Positions 17,285-26,220 of a stretch of 64,000 nucleotides of DNA are shown in pieces. The position numbers and the translations under genes were made by a program. How positions within the stretch are numbered: the first letter of the stretch is position 1; each line of letters opens with the position of its first letter. The notes under the pieces were generated by a model. It searched no databases. It saw only the letters and a program-made list of their open reading frames with translations, and had not been told where the DNA came from. This stretch comes from JADJPO01 sp963825645 (GTDB lineage: Bacteria > Actinomycetota > Actinomycetes > Actinomycetales > Kineosporiaceae): contig CAWGTT010000009.1 in assembly GCA_963825645.1 (NCBI GenBank), positions 1-64,000 of the forward strand. Reading direction: 5' to 3'.

Positions 17285-17556
17285 CTCGACTCCCGTGTAG
17301 CCAGTGGTCGAGTCGGCACGGAGCACACCTGACGGCTCGACCACGAACATAGTGGGACGCTCCCGACGGGCGCGGGCACGTAGGAGCCCCCGCCTCTGAT
17401 CCAGGTCTGACCCGCAACGGTGGCATCGACGAAAGCCGGATCGGACGAGGGCCCGGGTCCGTCACTGCGATCACCCACAGCCGAACCGCCCGGCACCGAA
17501 CTCGAGAGGTGCGCCCGCGAGCCGGCGGCCGGCGAGCGGCCCTGCTCATCGTCGAC

Positions 17557-17931
17557 TCAGCGGCTCGGCGCGTCGGCCGGCTCTCGCTGCCATGGCCACC
17601 GGTTCTCGGTCTCGAGGACCAACGACCAGGACAGGAAGGTGCGAACAACGACCACCAGCCCGAGGACCGAGACGTTCTCGAGCGTCGGCTCGAGGGTGAC
17701 CGTGCGGATGACGTCGGCGGCGATCAGCAAGTCGAGGCCGACGAGAAGGCCGCGAGCCATCGTTGACCTGAACACGGTGTGGGGACCTTCGCCCGGCCTT
17801 CCGAGGCCCGCGCGGACGGCTTCGACCAACGCCACGACAACTGCGAACGCGATGACCGCAATGGCCGCGATCTCTATCCATTCCGAGATGCTCTGGGCGA
17901 TAGCCCAACCACCGATGTCGAGTACCTTCAC
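17557..17931 (-). CDS. DUF1622 family membrane protein
   Basis: 124 residues from a GTG at 17931 with AGGAGG 7 nt upstream. Three membrane helices: WIEIAAIAVIAFAVVVALVEAV, GLLVGLDLLIAADVIRTV and VLGLVVVVRTFLSWSLVLE. The signatures RGLLVGLDLLIAADVIRTV and the end VVVVRTFLSWSLVLETENRWPW are those of DUF1622, a widespread membrane family of unknown role. Divergent from the membrane gene at 18072; 141 nt between the two starts. Confidence 0.85.
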   Translation of the reverse strand: MKVLDIGGWAIAQSISEWIEIAAIAVIAFAVVVALVEAVRAGLGRPGEGPHTVFRSTMARGLLVGLDLLIAADVIRTVTLEPTLENVSVLGLVVVVRTFLSWSLVLETENRWPWQREPADAPSR

Positions 17932-18071
17932 GGTTTCCTCCTCGCACCACTGTGGCACGCCGAAGCGGACCCGAGTGGGAGGAGCCGCTCCAGCGCGACC
18001 GCCCTTCGACCTGGGTGCGAGCGAGGAGTCGCGTGACATCCTGTCGACTCGGTTGCCCGGAGGGAGATGGC

Positions 18072-18770
18072 ATGGTCGACGACGAGGTTCCGGACCCGGC
18101 TGTGGACGAAGGCGACGAGTCGTTCTTCCGCAGGCGGGAGAAGGGGGACGAGCCGCCACCGCGGGCGGTCGAGACCTGGTCCGCGCTGCTGCTCGCGGTG
18201 ACCGTGGTGCTCACCGCCTGGAGCGCCTTCGAGTCCAGCAAGTGGGGTGGTGAGATGTCGATCGCGTTCAGCCAGGCGTCCTCTGCCCGTATCCAGGCGA
18301 ACCGGGCGGCCGGGGAGGTGGCGAATGCCCGGCAGGTCGACCTGTCCATCTACAGCCTGTGGTTGCAGACGACGGCCGATCAGAACGAACGGGCCGCGGC
18401 CTACGTTGAGGAGCGGTTTACCGATCGCTTTCGCGTCGTCTTCGACGAGTGGGTAGCGCAGGGCGGCATCAGTGACCCTGAGAACGCTCCGCTGTCGCCG
18501 TTCGCCCTCCCCTCCTACGTTCCCCCCGGCACCCAGGAACAAACCGACCTGGACGCCCGAGCCGACGCCAAGTTCCAGGAGGCGTTGGACAACAACCAGC
18601 AGGGCGACGACTACACGCTTCTCGGCGTGCTCTTCGCCGTGGTGCTCTTCTTCTCGGCCGTTGCCACCCGGTTCGCCAATCGGCGCCTGCAGTACGCGAT
18701 GCTCGGCTTCGCAACAGTCGCGTTCCTAGCCGGGGTCGCCTTCCTGGCGGCCTTCCCCAAGATCATCTGA
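18072..18770 (+). CDS. membrane protein with extracytoplasmic loop (DUF4337-like)
   Basis: 232 residues, ATG with GGAGGGAG upstream. An acidic cytosolic N-terminus precedes helix 1 (WSALLLAVTVVLTAWSAFESS), a soluble region of about 110 residues rich in Gln, Ala and Arg that may form a coiled coil, then helices 2 and 3 near the end (LLGVLFAVVLFFSAVATRFA, AMLGFATVAFLAGVAFLAAF). The layout matches DUF4337-type proteins; function unknown. Its last 45 nt overlap the end of the convergent SulP gene. Confidence 0.75.
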   Translation: MVDDEVPDPAVDEGDESFFRRREKGDEPPPRAVETWSALLLAVTVVLTAWSAFESSKWGGEMSIAFSQASSARIQANRAAGEVANARQVDLSIYSLWLQTTADQNERAAAYVEERFTDRFRVVFDEWVAQGGISDPENAPLSPFALPSYVPPGTQEQTDLDARADAKFQEALDNNQQGDDYTLLGVLFAVVLFFSAVATRFANRRLQYAMLGFATVAFLAGVAFLAAFPKII

Positions 18771-20420
18771 TGCACCGACCCAGGCGTGAGCCTCGTGGTA
18801 GGCCCGCCGGGCGGTCCCTCCCAACCACTCGTCGGACCGGTAGACGTTGTCCTCGCCCACGATCGAGGTGACGCCCGTGGTGGAGAGCTGGCCCAGTACC
18901 CGCTCGTTGTCGGAGATGATCACGAGCTTGCTGGCGGCGGCCTGCAAAGCCGACGCGTAGCGGGCCAGGGTCTCGGTGAGCGTCGAGCCGAGGTCGGTCC
19001 GGCCCCGGAGCCGGATGATGACCACCGAGTTCCGGGTTGAACCTGTCACCTCGGGCAGCATTCCTTCGAAAGTCGCCGCCGAGGCGAAGAACAGGCTGCC
19101 GTACGGCTGGAGCACGATGACGTCGTCCGCCGGGACGTCCTGAGGCGGCTCGACCTCGCGGAAGCGTTCGCCGGCGACGAGGATCTGCTTGATGACCAGA
19201 TCGTTCGACTGGCGGATGACGAACAGCACCGTGGAGATCCCGACTCCCACCAACACCGCGAACTGGAGCGGGATCAGGATGGTCAGGACCGAGGTGACTC
19301 CCAGGGTCACCGCTTGGACTTGACCCGTCTTCCACACCGCGACGAGGTCGCGCGGCGTGACCGTGCGAAAGCCCACCACGATCAGCAGACCGGCCAGGGC
19401 GGGCATCGCGATCCTGCCGACGGCCCCGCCGAACAGGATGATGATGACCGCCATCACGGCGCTGGCGATGACCTGCGCCAACCTGCTCCGGGATCCGGCC
19501 GTGGTGACGATGGACGTCGCCGACATCGAGCCGCCGACAGGCATCCCCTGGAACGTGCCGGCCACGAGGTTGCCGACGCCCTGGCCGACGAAGTCCCGGG
19601 AGGCGTCGGGATAGCGGCCGTCGGGGTTCGGGAAGTTGGCGGTGATACCGGCCCCTTGGACCAGACCGACGAATGCCAGCGAGGCCGCCGGGATGATCAG
19701 CGACGGGACGGCGCTGAGCATCGGGAGCATCGGTGCGGGAAGTCCTTTCGGGATGGACACGATGTCGCTCAGCTGAGCGACATCCCCGCCCAGGAGCGGC
19801 ACCATGGCTGAACCCAGGACCACGGCCACCACGAGGCCGAGGGCTCCGAGCCGGGTCCGCTCCAAGAAGAGGATGAAGGCGATGGTGGAGATCCCGATGA
19901 TGATCGTCGCCAGGTCGATCTGGAGTGGGTGCAGGATGAGATCCACTGTGCGTGCCAGCCGGTTCGCGCCGTCCGCTTCGTACCCCGTGAAGTCGTCGAG
20001 CTGACCCAAGACGATGTTGACGCCGACACCACTGATGAACCCGACCATCACGGCGTTGGAGACGAAGCGAAGGATCGACCCGAGCTTGAAGACCCCGGCA
20101 GCGATCATGAGAACACCGGTCATGATGGCGAGCGTGAACAGCGCTCGCTCGGGGTCGCTCCCGCTATGAACCGCCGGGACGTCGGCGATGACGGCGGCCA
20201 TGGCTCCGGTCGCCTGAACGGTCATGAACGCCGATCCGGTGACGAATGCCGCCCCGAGCATGCCGAACAGGTAGGCGTAGAGGCCATAGACAGGGTTGAC
20301 GCCGGCGAGCAGGCCGCCAGCCAGCCCATCGGGCACGCTCTGACCGCCCAGCACCACGCCCGCCACCGCGTCCTGCTTGACGGACTCCCGCGGGAACAGG
20401 GCCCGGAGCCGACTCAGCAT
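18726..20420 (-). CDS. SulP family anion permease with STAS domain
   Basis: 564 residues, TAG stop. Membrane domain at about 15-400 with SulP signatures: AGVVLGGQSVPDGLAGGLLAGVNPVYGLYAYLFG, SVPSLIIPAASLAFVGLVQG and VGNLVAGTFQGMPVGGSMSATS. A STAS domain at about 445-545 follows (VIVLQPYGSLFFASAATFEGML, VIIRLRG, LVIISDNERVLGQL). Such carriers move sulfate, bicarbonate or other anions; the substrate is not readable from sequence. Third gene of a minus-strand run with the DUF6325 and SHOCT genes (31 and 36 nt gaps). Confidence 0.9.
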   Translation of the reverse strand: MLSRLRALFPRESVKQDAVAGVVLGGQSVPDGLAGGLLAGVNPVYGLYAYLFGMLGAAFVTGSAFMTVQATGAMAAVIADVPAVHSGSDPERALFTLAIMTGVLMIAAGVFKLGSILRFVSNAVMVGFISGVGVNIVLGQLDDFTGYEADGANRLARTVDLILHPLQIDLATIIIGISTIAFILFLERTRLGALGLVVAVVLGSAMVPLLGGDVAQLSDIVSIPKGLPAPMLPMLSAVPSLIIPAASLAFVGLVQGAGITANFPNPDGRYPDASRDFVGQGVGNLVAGTFQGMPVGGSMSATSIVTTAGSRSRLAQVIASAVMAVIIILFGGAVGRIAMPALAGLLIVVGFRTVTPRDLVAVWKTGQVQAVTLGVTSVLTILIPLQFAVLVGVGISTVLFVIRQSNDLVIKQILVAGERFREVEPPQDVPADDVIVLQPYGSLFFASAATFEGMLPEVTGSTRNSVVIIRLRGRTDLGSTLTETLARYASALQAAASKLVIISDNERVLGQLSTTGVTSIVGEDNVYRSDEWLGGTARRAYHEAHAWVGASDDLGEGRQEGDPG

Positions 20421-20451
20421 GGTGGGACCGTCGGATGCGGGTGCCGGTTCG

Positions 20452-20762
20452 TCAGGTGCTCAGGATGCGCTGCTTCTGAGCCGCGAATTCCGCCTCGGTG
20501 AGCAGGCCTTGGTCCTTCAGCTCGCCGAGCTGCTTGAGCTGGGCTAGCTGCGCGCTGATGTCGGGGGCCGGCGCCGCCGGTGCTGCCGGTGCCACGGGGG
20601 GCGCCGGTGCCGCGGGGGCGGGGCATAGGTCTGCTGTGGCGATGCGGCCGCTTCCTGCGCGGCCCAGCGACCGGCTTGACGATGCGCCACCCGGCCGGAC
20701 ACGGCCGTGGCGGTACCGGCGACGGCCGCGGTTCGAGCGACGGAGCGGATGAGACGTGGCAT
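20452..20762 (-). pseudogene. SHOCT-domain protein, frameshifted
   Basis: The N-terminal half MPRLIRSVARTAAVAGTATA continues as HRQAGRWAAQEAAASPQQTYAPPP in one frame. The C-terminal SHOCT motif (LKQLGELKDQGLLTEAEFAA, then QKQRIL) is in another. Together they give the usual approximately 100-residue actinobacterial SHOCT protein. One extra G in the runs at 20614-20618 or 20620-20623 joins the frames. SHOCT helices are oligomerisation or tethering elements in short membrane proteins. The start has AAGGA upstream. It sits between the DUF6325 and SulP genes. Sequence error and real inactivation are both possible. Confidence 0.75.
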
Positions 20763-20798
20763 GGCTGGAGTCCTTCCTTGCGAATGGCAATGACCGCC

Positions 20799-21241
20799 TC
20801 AGGCGGTCTTCTCGGTGCTGTCCAGTGCGTCGATGAGGTCCTGGACGGGAATCCGACCGCTGGCGACGAGTGGCCCGCCGCCCCTGCGGATCGCGGCCGC
20901 GAACGGCGCAGCCCAACGGTTCTCGTAGACGAGGATTCCTGCTGAGCAGCCAGGCTGCAGCGCGACGCTTGCCTCATCGATGTCTTCCTGCCCGATCAGC
21001 CCGGACGACGCGCCCTCGAAGACTGCGAGGTCCGCCTGACCATCACCATCGAGATCGGTGATAGCCAGGCCTGAGACCGAGCCGTCGAGATCCTTTCTGA
21101 CGAACACCAGGTCGAGGATCCGGATGATTCCCCGGTCGACCAGGTCGACCAGCAGGGGCAGGTCCTCACCGGTCATCCGGTTGCCCGGAACTCCACCACG
21201 ATATAGTCAATCGGTCCGATGTCCTCGAACTCGTCTGCCAT
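20799..21241 (-). pseudogene. DUF6325 (DUF1269-like) protein, frameshifted near its N-terminus
   Basis: The intact downstream part starts MTGEDLPLLVDLVDRGIIRI and continues with DLVFVRKDLDGSVSGLAITD, VFEGASSGLIGQEDI, AGILVYENRWAAPFAAAIRR and ASGRIPVQDLIDAL, the pattern of a family often found beside SHOCT proteins. The expected beginning (MADEFEDIGPIDYIVVEF) is present from an ATG at 21241 with AGGAG 6 nt upstream, but in another frame. One extra G at 21187-21188 restores a 147-codon gene. Function unknown; probably a stress protein. The internal ATG at 21176 may still give a shorter product. Confidence 0.75.
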
Positions 21242-21519
21242 TGCTGACTCCTGTCCTGGGGGTCGGTTCGTCAGGGTCGACGTCGAGGCGACGCCGGCAC
21301 GCGGGCGCCCCGGGTACCGATGCTTCGTGTTGATCTCGAGTCCGGTCACGGACTGTTGCCAGGGTAGGGGCCCTCCCGTCGTGCCACCTCACCCTCTTCG
21401 GTGGAGACCGCGGGGTTGGGTCTCCTCGCGATGGCCGGCAGATCCCGCCCGAGCAGCGCGTCGCGGTCTTCAACAACCGCCCTGCTCGTGGAGGGATGAG
21501 GTCGAGCGACTGAACCGCT

Positions 21520-21777
21520 TCAGGCGCGAGATCGTGACTGGATCACGTTGCCGACCGCCAGGACGATCACGGCACCGACGATCGAACCGATCAAACCGCT
21601 CGGCCGCAAGGCCAGTCCGTCACCGGCCAGCAGACTCGAGAGCAGGCCACCGACGAAAGACCCGACCAGCCCGAGCCCCAGAGTGCGGGACCAGTCGACC
21701 GGCCTGCCCCGGTTCACGATCAGCTGCGCCGCCCAGCCGGCGGCGATGCCGAGCACCAAGACTGCCACGATCAACAT
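21520..21777 (-). CDS. GlsB/YeaQ/YmgE-like small membrane protein
   Basis: 85 residues, ATG with AGGAG 6 nt upstream. Three short membrane segments: MLIVAVLVLGIAAGWAAQLIV, TLGLGLVGSFVGGLLSSLLAG and LIGSIVGAVIVLAVGNVIQSR. Glycine-spaced helices and the N-terminal LGIAAGWAAQLI fit the transglycosylase-associated (YeaQ/GlsB) family, which is linked to general and envelope stress. The family name does not imply transglycosylase activity. Standalone gene; 278 nt without a gene follow on its downstream side. Confidence 0.82.
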   Translation of the reverse strand: MLIVAVLVLGIAAGWAAQLIVNRGRPVDWSRTLGLGLVGSFVGGLLSSLLAGDGLALRPSGLIGSIVGAVIVLAVGNVIQSRSRA

Positions 21778-21910
21778 GGTCGGCTCCTGCCTCGATAACC
21801 GGGCTCGGCGCGCCCGCTCTGCACCCCTGAGAGTAGCGCTCGGGATTTCGGTGGTGCTGGCGGGTGCGCCGGGCGCTGCCGGTCCGTCTCGGCGTGACTC
21901 ACAGTGGGAC

Positions 21911-23344
21911 TCACGCAGGCGCGCCGGGTCGCGGCGGTGGCCCTGGACCCGCTCGGTCGGTCGGCGTGGCTCCGGACTCAGCCGCGGGTTGCGCCAGGAA
22001 CTCCACGACGAGCAACGCCACCACCATAATGGTGAGAAGCCACAGGGTCCACCCACCGGTGGGGTTCGGTGCGACGGCATACACGAGAACGGCGGCTCCG
22101 ACGACAACGGCCCGCAGCGGGGGGCGGTAGCGGTAGACGAACGCGCCGACCCGCCCCGTGCTCAGCCCGGTGCCCCCGCGCAGCGCGGCCACGGCGTTCG
22201 TCACGCCACGCCGGGTGGCGACTGCTGATGGGGATGGGCCGGCAAACCACGCTCCGACCGCGACGGCGAGCCCCACCACGAGCACGGCGCGCAGGCTGAG
22301 GCGCATGAAGCCCACGAAGGCGTCGTAGACGCTCGCGGCCGCCGCCGGTGAAAGCTGGTCAGGCGGGACGGCGTCCAGGTAGACGGCCCGGAAGACGTTC
22401 AGGCCGATGCCGAGCAGGAGCATGGACCCGGCGACGGCCAAGCTGCCGGCGATCAGGGCCTGGCGCCGGCGGCGGGCGACGTAGACGGCGCCCGCGAGCG
22501 CGAGCAGACCTAGCACTGGCAGCCAGCGGGCAGCCGAGGACAGCGCCCGGAAACCCCGCTGGGCGGTGACGAGGGTGTCGGACTCGACCACCGTGAACTG
22601 GGCGTTCACGGTCGGTATCGCCTCGACGAGCGTGAACCCGACCGCGGCGAGCTGCTCCTTGACGATCTCGATGACCGCCCCCAGGTCAATGGAGACGGTG
22701 CCGCCCTCCACCGTGAGGGTCTCGGTTCCCTCACCGGTGAGCACGGCGACGACCTGGACGTGACCCTGGCGGTTGGCCTGTACCCACGCGTCGGCGAACT
22801 CCGGGGATCTGACGACCTCCTCGACCCGGTCGGTGATGAAGCTGCGGATGCCCTCGGCCAGCGGGACCGTGAGAGCGTTGAGACTGGTCACGGCCGCCGG
22901 GGGCAGCCCCTGGTCGGCGAGCGCCGCCACCGCCTCACGGGTGACGGCCTCCACGTCGAGCCGGCTGAAGACCTCGCGGGTGATCCGCTCGACGACGGCA
23001 TCCTGCACGGCCGGGTCGTCCGCGAGAGGCCCGACCGTCTGCACGTAGCGATCGGTGTTCCCGACGACGTCGTGCGCCCAGGATGCCACGACGGCCGCCG
23101 GGGCCAGCAGCGCCGCGACGGCGACCAGCACGGCCGCGACCACAGTGCGCCACCAGCCGCTACGGCGGCGCGGGCCCGGCGCGGCCACCTCGGGAGCCGT
23201 CGGCCCTCCGCGGGCCTGCTCCAGCTGCGACTCCAGCTCGGCAGCCCGTGCCCTCAGGGAGGCGAGCTCTCCGGCGTCCGCCTCGGAGCTACCCGTCCCC
23301 GCTGGGTTCGCGGACGTCGGCCCCGACCGAGAGTCATCACTCAT
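21911..23344 (-). CDS. large integral membrane protein with extracytoplasmic domain
   Basis: 477 residues. A short coiled-coil-like N-terminus (ASLRARAAELESQLEQARGG) precedes helix 1 (VVAAVLVAVAALLAPAAVVAS). A soluble region at about 90-265, probably outside the membrane, follows (DRYVQTVGPLADDPAVQDAV). Several further helices lie at about 275-450 (WLPVLGLLALAGAVYVA, LIAGSLAVAGSMLLLGIGL, LRAVLVVGLAVAVGAWFAG, TLWLLTIMVVALLVVEFLA). Related actinobacterial proteins are annotated only as integral membrane protein. No enzymatic motif is seen. Confidence 0.75.
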   Translation of the reverse strand: MSDDSRSGPTSANPAGTGSSEADAGELASLRARAAELESQLEQARGGPTAPEVAAPGPRRRSGWWRTVVAAVLVAVAALLAPAAVVASWAHDVVGNTDRYVQTVGPLADDPAVQDAVVERITREVFSRLDVEAVTREAVAALADQGLPPAAVTSLNALTVPLAEGIRSFITDRVEEVVRSPEFADAWVQANRQGHVQVVAVLTGEGTETLTVEGGTVSIDLGAVIEIVKEQLAAVGFTLVEAIPTVNAQFTVVESDTLVTAQRGFRALSSAARWLPVLGLLALAGAVYVARRRRQALIAGSLAVAGSMLLLGIGLNVFRAVYLDAVPPDQLSPAAAASVYDAFVGFMRLSLRAVLVVGLAVAVGAWFAGPSPSAVATRRGVTNAVAALRGGTGLSTGRVGAFVYRYRPPLRAVVVGAAVLVYAVAPNPTGGWTLWLLTIMVVALLVVEFLAQPAAESGATPTDRAGPGPPPRPGAPA

Positions 23345-23533
23345 CAGGCCGCGCCATCTTCATCAACCCCTTGCCCGGCTGTGGTGCGTCAACGGTGGCG
23401 CCCAGCGCTTCCACGTACCTCACCCGCCGTGGGGGATTCCCGCCCACGACGTGACCCCGGCCCAGGCCGAACCGCCGTATCACCTCCTAGGGGTGAGGCG
23501 GCGCGGGAGCGCAGGCACCACAATCAACGCAGC

Positions 23534-23805
23534 CTTGAGACCCTCGAACTACCCGATGGAGGACACGTGTGCTGGCGCCGCCCCGAGGGCCCGGGCGGTG
23601 TCACCGACCGGATGGACCACCCGGTCGTGCACCTCGGCTTCGAGGACGCCGCCGCATACGAACGCGCCAGGTTCACAGGCTGGGCGCACATCCCTCCCGT
23701 CGGCCCCTTCCCGGCTGGGCCAACGCCTGCCGGTCCGCCGCCCGCAGATGATCGACACGTGGATGAGCCCCCTCGGCTTCCGGTGCGTGTGGCCGGACCT
23801 CCGGG
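23534..23805 (+). pseudogene. relic of formylglycine-generating enzyme (sulfatase-modifying factor)
   Basis: Short stretches match conserved parts of the FGE-sulfatase family in the right order. Frame 2 has VCWRRPEGPG, RMDHPVVHLGFEDAAAY and GWAHIPPVGPFP; frame 3 then has RRPQMIDTWMSPLGFRCV, the usual C-terminal signature. Active enzymes have about 280-320 residues, so roughly 200 codons, including the catalytic cysteine region, are missing and the frame changes. This is a deleted pseudogene, not a functional gene. The rest of the gap (23345-23533 and 23806-23859) shows nothing I recognise except the leader of the next gene. Confidence 0.7.
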
Positions 23806-23859
23806 CTGTAGCCGTACAGTTTCGACGCCCGCCACACCAAACTGACAAGGAGCTATCCC

Positions 23860-24237
23860 ATGCCGCTGTTCGACCTCTTCTGGAGCATGTTGTGGTTCTT
23901 CCTGTTCATCGCCTGGATCTGGTTGCTGATCTCGGTCTTCGGCGACATCTTCCGTAGCGACATGTCGGGCGGGGCAAAGGCCGGCTGGGTCGTCTTCGTC
24001 GTCATCCTCCCGTGGTTGGGCGTCCTGATCTACCTGATCGCTCACGGCGGCAAGATGAACGAGCGGGCGGCTCGTGAGGTGGCCTCGAGAGTGCAGGCGC
24101 AGCAGGACTACATCAGGTCGGTGGCCAGTGGCGGGACATCCTCTGCCGACGAGCTGACCAAGCTGGCTGACCTCAAGAGCCGCGGTGTCATCAGCGACGC
24201 GGAGTTCGAGGCGCAGAAGGCCAAGATTCTGTCGTGA
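23860..24237 (+). CDS. PLDc_N-SHOCT membrane protein
   Basis: 125 residues, ATG with AAGGAG upstream. Two membrane helices form the phospholipase D-nuclease N-terminal-like region: MLWFFLFIAWIWLLISVFGDIFR and WVVFVVILPWLGVLIYLIAHG. A linker follows, then a SHOCT helix pair at the end (LTKLADLKSRGVISDAEFEA). A paralogue is at 33195. The family often lies next to regulators and other stress genes; no enzymatic role is known for this short form. Its stop overlaps the DUF2252 start (GTGA). Confidence 0.88.
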   Translation: MPLFDLFWSMLWFFLFIAWIWLLISVFGDIFRSDMSGGAKAGWVVFVVILPWLGVLIYLIAHGGKMNERAAREVASRVQAQQDYIRSVASGGTSSADELTKLADLKSRGVISDAEFEAQKAKILS

Positions 24238-25610
24238 GATCCACACAGGAGGCGGCAGCCGCGGGCCGGTCCGTGCGGCGGGAGATCCCACGCTCGAGTC
24301 ACGGCGAGTGGGCGCCGCCGGCGGACCGCCCTGACCCGGTCAAGATCATCGAGGAGCAGAACGCCGATCGGGTCTCGAGGCTGGTGCCGCTGCGCCGGGG
24401 CCGGATGTCAGTCTCCCCGTTCACCTTCTACCGGGGAGGGGCGGCGATCATGACCTCGGACCTGGCCGCAACCCCGACCGCTGGCCAGACCGTGCAGCTG
24501 TGTGGCGACGCCCATCTGGCGAACTTCGGCGTGTACGGGTCGCCGGAACGCAACCTCGTGTTCGACCTCAACGACTTCGACGAGACGCTCCCCGGTCCGT
24601 TCGAATGGGACGTCTAGCGCCTCGCCGCCAGCTTCACCATCGCCGCGCAGCATCGCGACTTCGACACCGCCTCGCAACGACACCTGGCCGAGTCCGTGAC
24701 CAGGGCCTACCGGTGTGCCATGCACCACTTCGCCGGCCAGGGATGGCTTGAATCGTGCTACGACCATGTCTCCGAACAGGATCTCGAGGAGTAGGTCACA
24801 GCCCAGGGCGGGCCCAAGAGGCAGCTCAAGAGGCTCAAGAAGGCCGCGACAAAGGCGAGGTCGAGGGACAGTCTGCAGGCCGCCGTCAAGCTCCTCGAAC
24901 CCGCCGGTGGCGGGAAGTACCGGTTCAAGAGCAGCCCGCCCGTCCTCGTCCCGCTCCGAGAGCTGCCCCTGGCACAGGAGGCCGATGACGCCCAGGCTGA
25001 GGTCGACCATGTCTTCGATCTCTACCGCGACAGCCTTGACGAGAGCACCCGCCGGCTCGTCGACCACTATCGCCTCGAGGACCTCGCGATGAAGGTGGTG
25101 GGCGTGGGCAGCGTCGGAACCCGCTGCTGGGTCGGGCTGTTCCTGGGGCGCCAGCCCAGAGACGTCCTCCTCCTTCAGGTGAAGGAGGCGACCACATCGG
25201 TGCTGGAGGGCCACCTGCCCGACAGTCGCTTCCGGCTACACGGCCGACGGGTGGTCGAGGGACAGCGGCTCATGCAGTCTGCCAGCGACATCTTCCTCGG
25301 GTGGAGCAAGTCGGTGAGGGGAAAGCACTTCTACGTTCGCCAGCTCAAGGACTGGAAGGGCTCGGTCGACCTCGAGGCTGCTCGCCGTGAGGGGTTCGAG
25401 CGCTACGCCGAGGTCTGCGGGTACGCCCTGGCCCGATCGCATGCCGTGAGTGGTGACCCGGCCGCCATAGCCGGTTATCTCGGCAAGGGCACGGTCTTCG
25501 ACACCGCCATCGGTGAGTTCTCCATGCGCTACGCCGACCGGAACCTGGCCGACTACAAGGCCTTCACCCAGGCCATCGCCGACGGTCTGCCGGTGGAGAC
25601 CGAGACGTAG
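24234..25610 (+). pseudogene. DUF2252 family protein interrupted by two in-frame amber codons
   Basis: One uninterrupted frame of 458 codons, apart from TAG at 24615 and 24792, encodes a full-length DUF2252 protein. Matches to the family: IIEEQNADRVSRLVPLRRGRM, FTFYRGGAAIM, CGDAHLANFGVYGSPERNLVFDLNDFDETLPGPFEWDV, then RLAASF, VGVGSVGTRCWVGLFLG and GKHFYVRQLKDWKGS. The first TAG stands where relatives have a Lys in WDVKRLAASF, so AAG-to-TAG is likely. The gene ends with another TAG. The family has a kinase-like fold by remote similarity but no settled function. Without suppression only 127 residues would be made. Start overlaps the PLDc_N-SHOCT stop. Confidence 0.8.
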
Positions 25611-25629
25611 GGTTCGAGAAGGCACCTCG

Positions 25630-26220
25630 CTACCCGGGTGGGCCCGACGGTCCTCCTGGCTCGACGGTCGGGCCGGGTCCGGGGCTCGGGGGCGAGCTCA
25701 AGGGGGAGGCTGACCGGGCAGCGGTGACGGCCAGGCCGAGGAAGGCCACGTCCCAGACCATCTGCACGGTGACGACTGCGCGGGCTATCTGGCCCGTCGC
25801 GTGGACGTCGCCGAAGCCGACCGTGGTGACCACGGCCATCGACAAGTACAGGGCGTCCACCCGGGTGACCAGGTCGGCGAACTGCGGGCCGCTGCGCGCG
25901 ATCGCGCTGTAGGCGTATGCGAAGTAGAGCACCGCCGCGAACAGGGACACAGCCAGACCGCGGACACGGGTGGTGCCGGTGGTGGCCCGCCGCCGGTACT
26001 CGACCACCCGCCAAATGATCAGAAGGCTGATGGCGAGCAGCCCGAGGGCGAACGCCGTGACGAGGAACGAGGGGCGCAGAGCGCCCTCGGGCGGCAACGG
26101 CAGCAGGAAGTACGCCAGGGATATCGCCACCGCAGCCGACATCGCTTCGGCCGCCTTCCGCCAGACCTGCCCGCGCGGCAACCTCGAAGCGGACGACGAG
26201 CCCGGTGGAGGGCTGGTCAT
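25630..26220 (-). CDS. two-helix potassium channel with TVGFGD filter
   Basis: 196 residues from an ATG at 26220 (overlaps the stop of the upstream gene, ATGA). Membrane helices at about 27-45, 52-74 and 85-105 precede a pore loop with the selectivity filter VVTTVGFGDVHATG and a final helix (AVVTVQMVWDVAFLGLAVTA), so it belongs to the Ion_trans_2 potassium channels. No RCK or nucleotide-binding domain is attached; the tail is Pro/Gly-rich. TAG stop, 19 nt from the convergent DUF2252 end. Confidence 0.85.
   Translation of the reverse strand: MTSPPPGSSSASRLPRGQVWRKAAEAMSAAVAISLAYFLLPLPPEGALRPSFLVTAFALGLLAISLLIIWRVVEYRRRATTGTTRVRGLAVSLFAAVLYFAYAYSAIARSGPQFADLVTRVDALYLSMAVVTTVGFGDVHATGQIARAVVTVQMVWDVAFLGLAVTAARSASPLSSPPSPGPGPTVEPGGPSGPPG

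Noticed and set aside
24615..24617. Amber recoding (pyrrolysine or suppression) across the genome
   Set aside because: TAG ends many intact genes here (SulP, ksgA, glmU, pmt and others), and no suppressor tRNA is visible, so genome-wide recoding is not supported.
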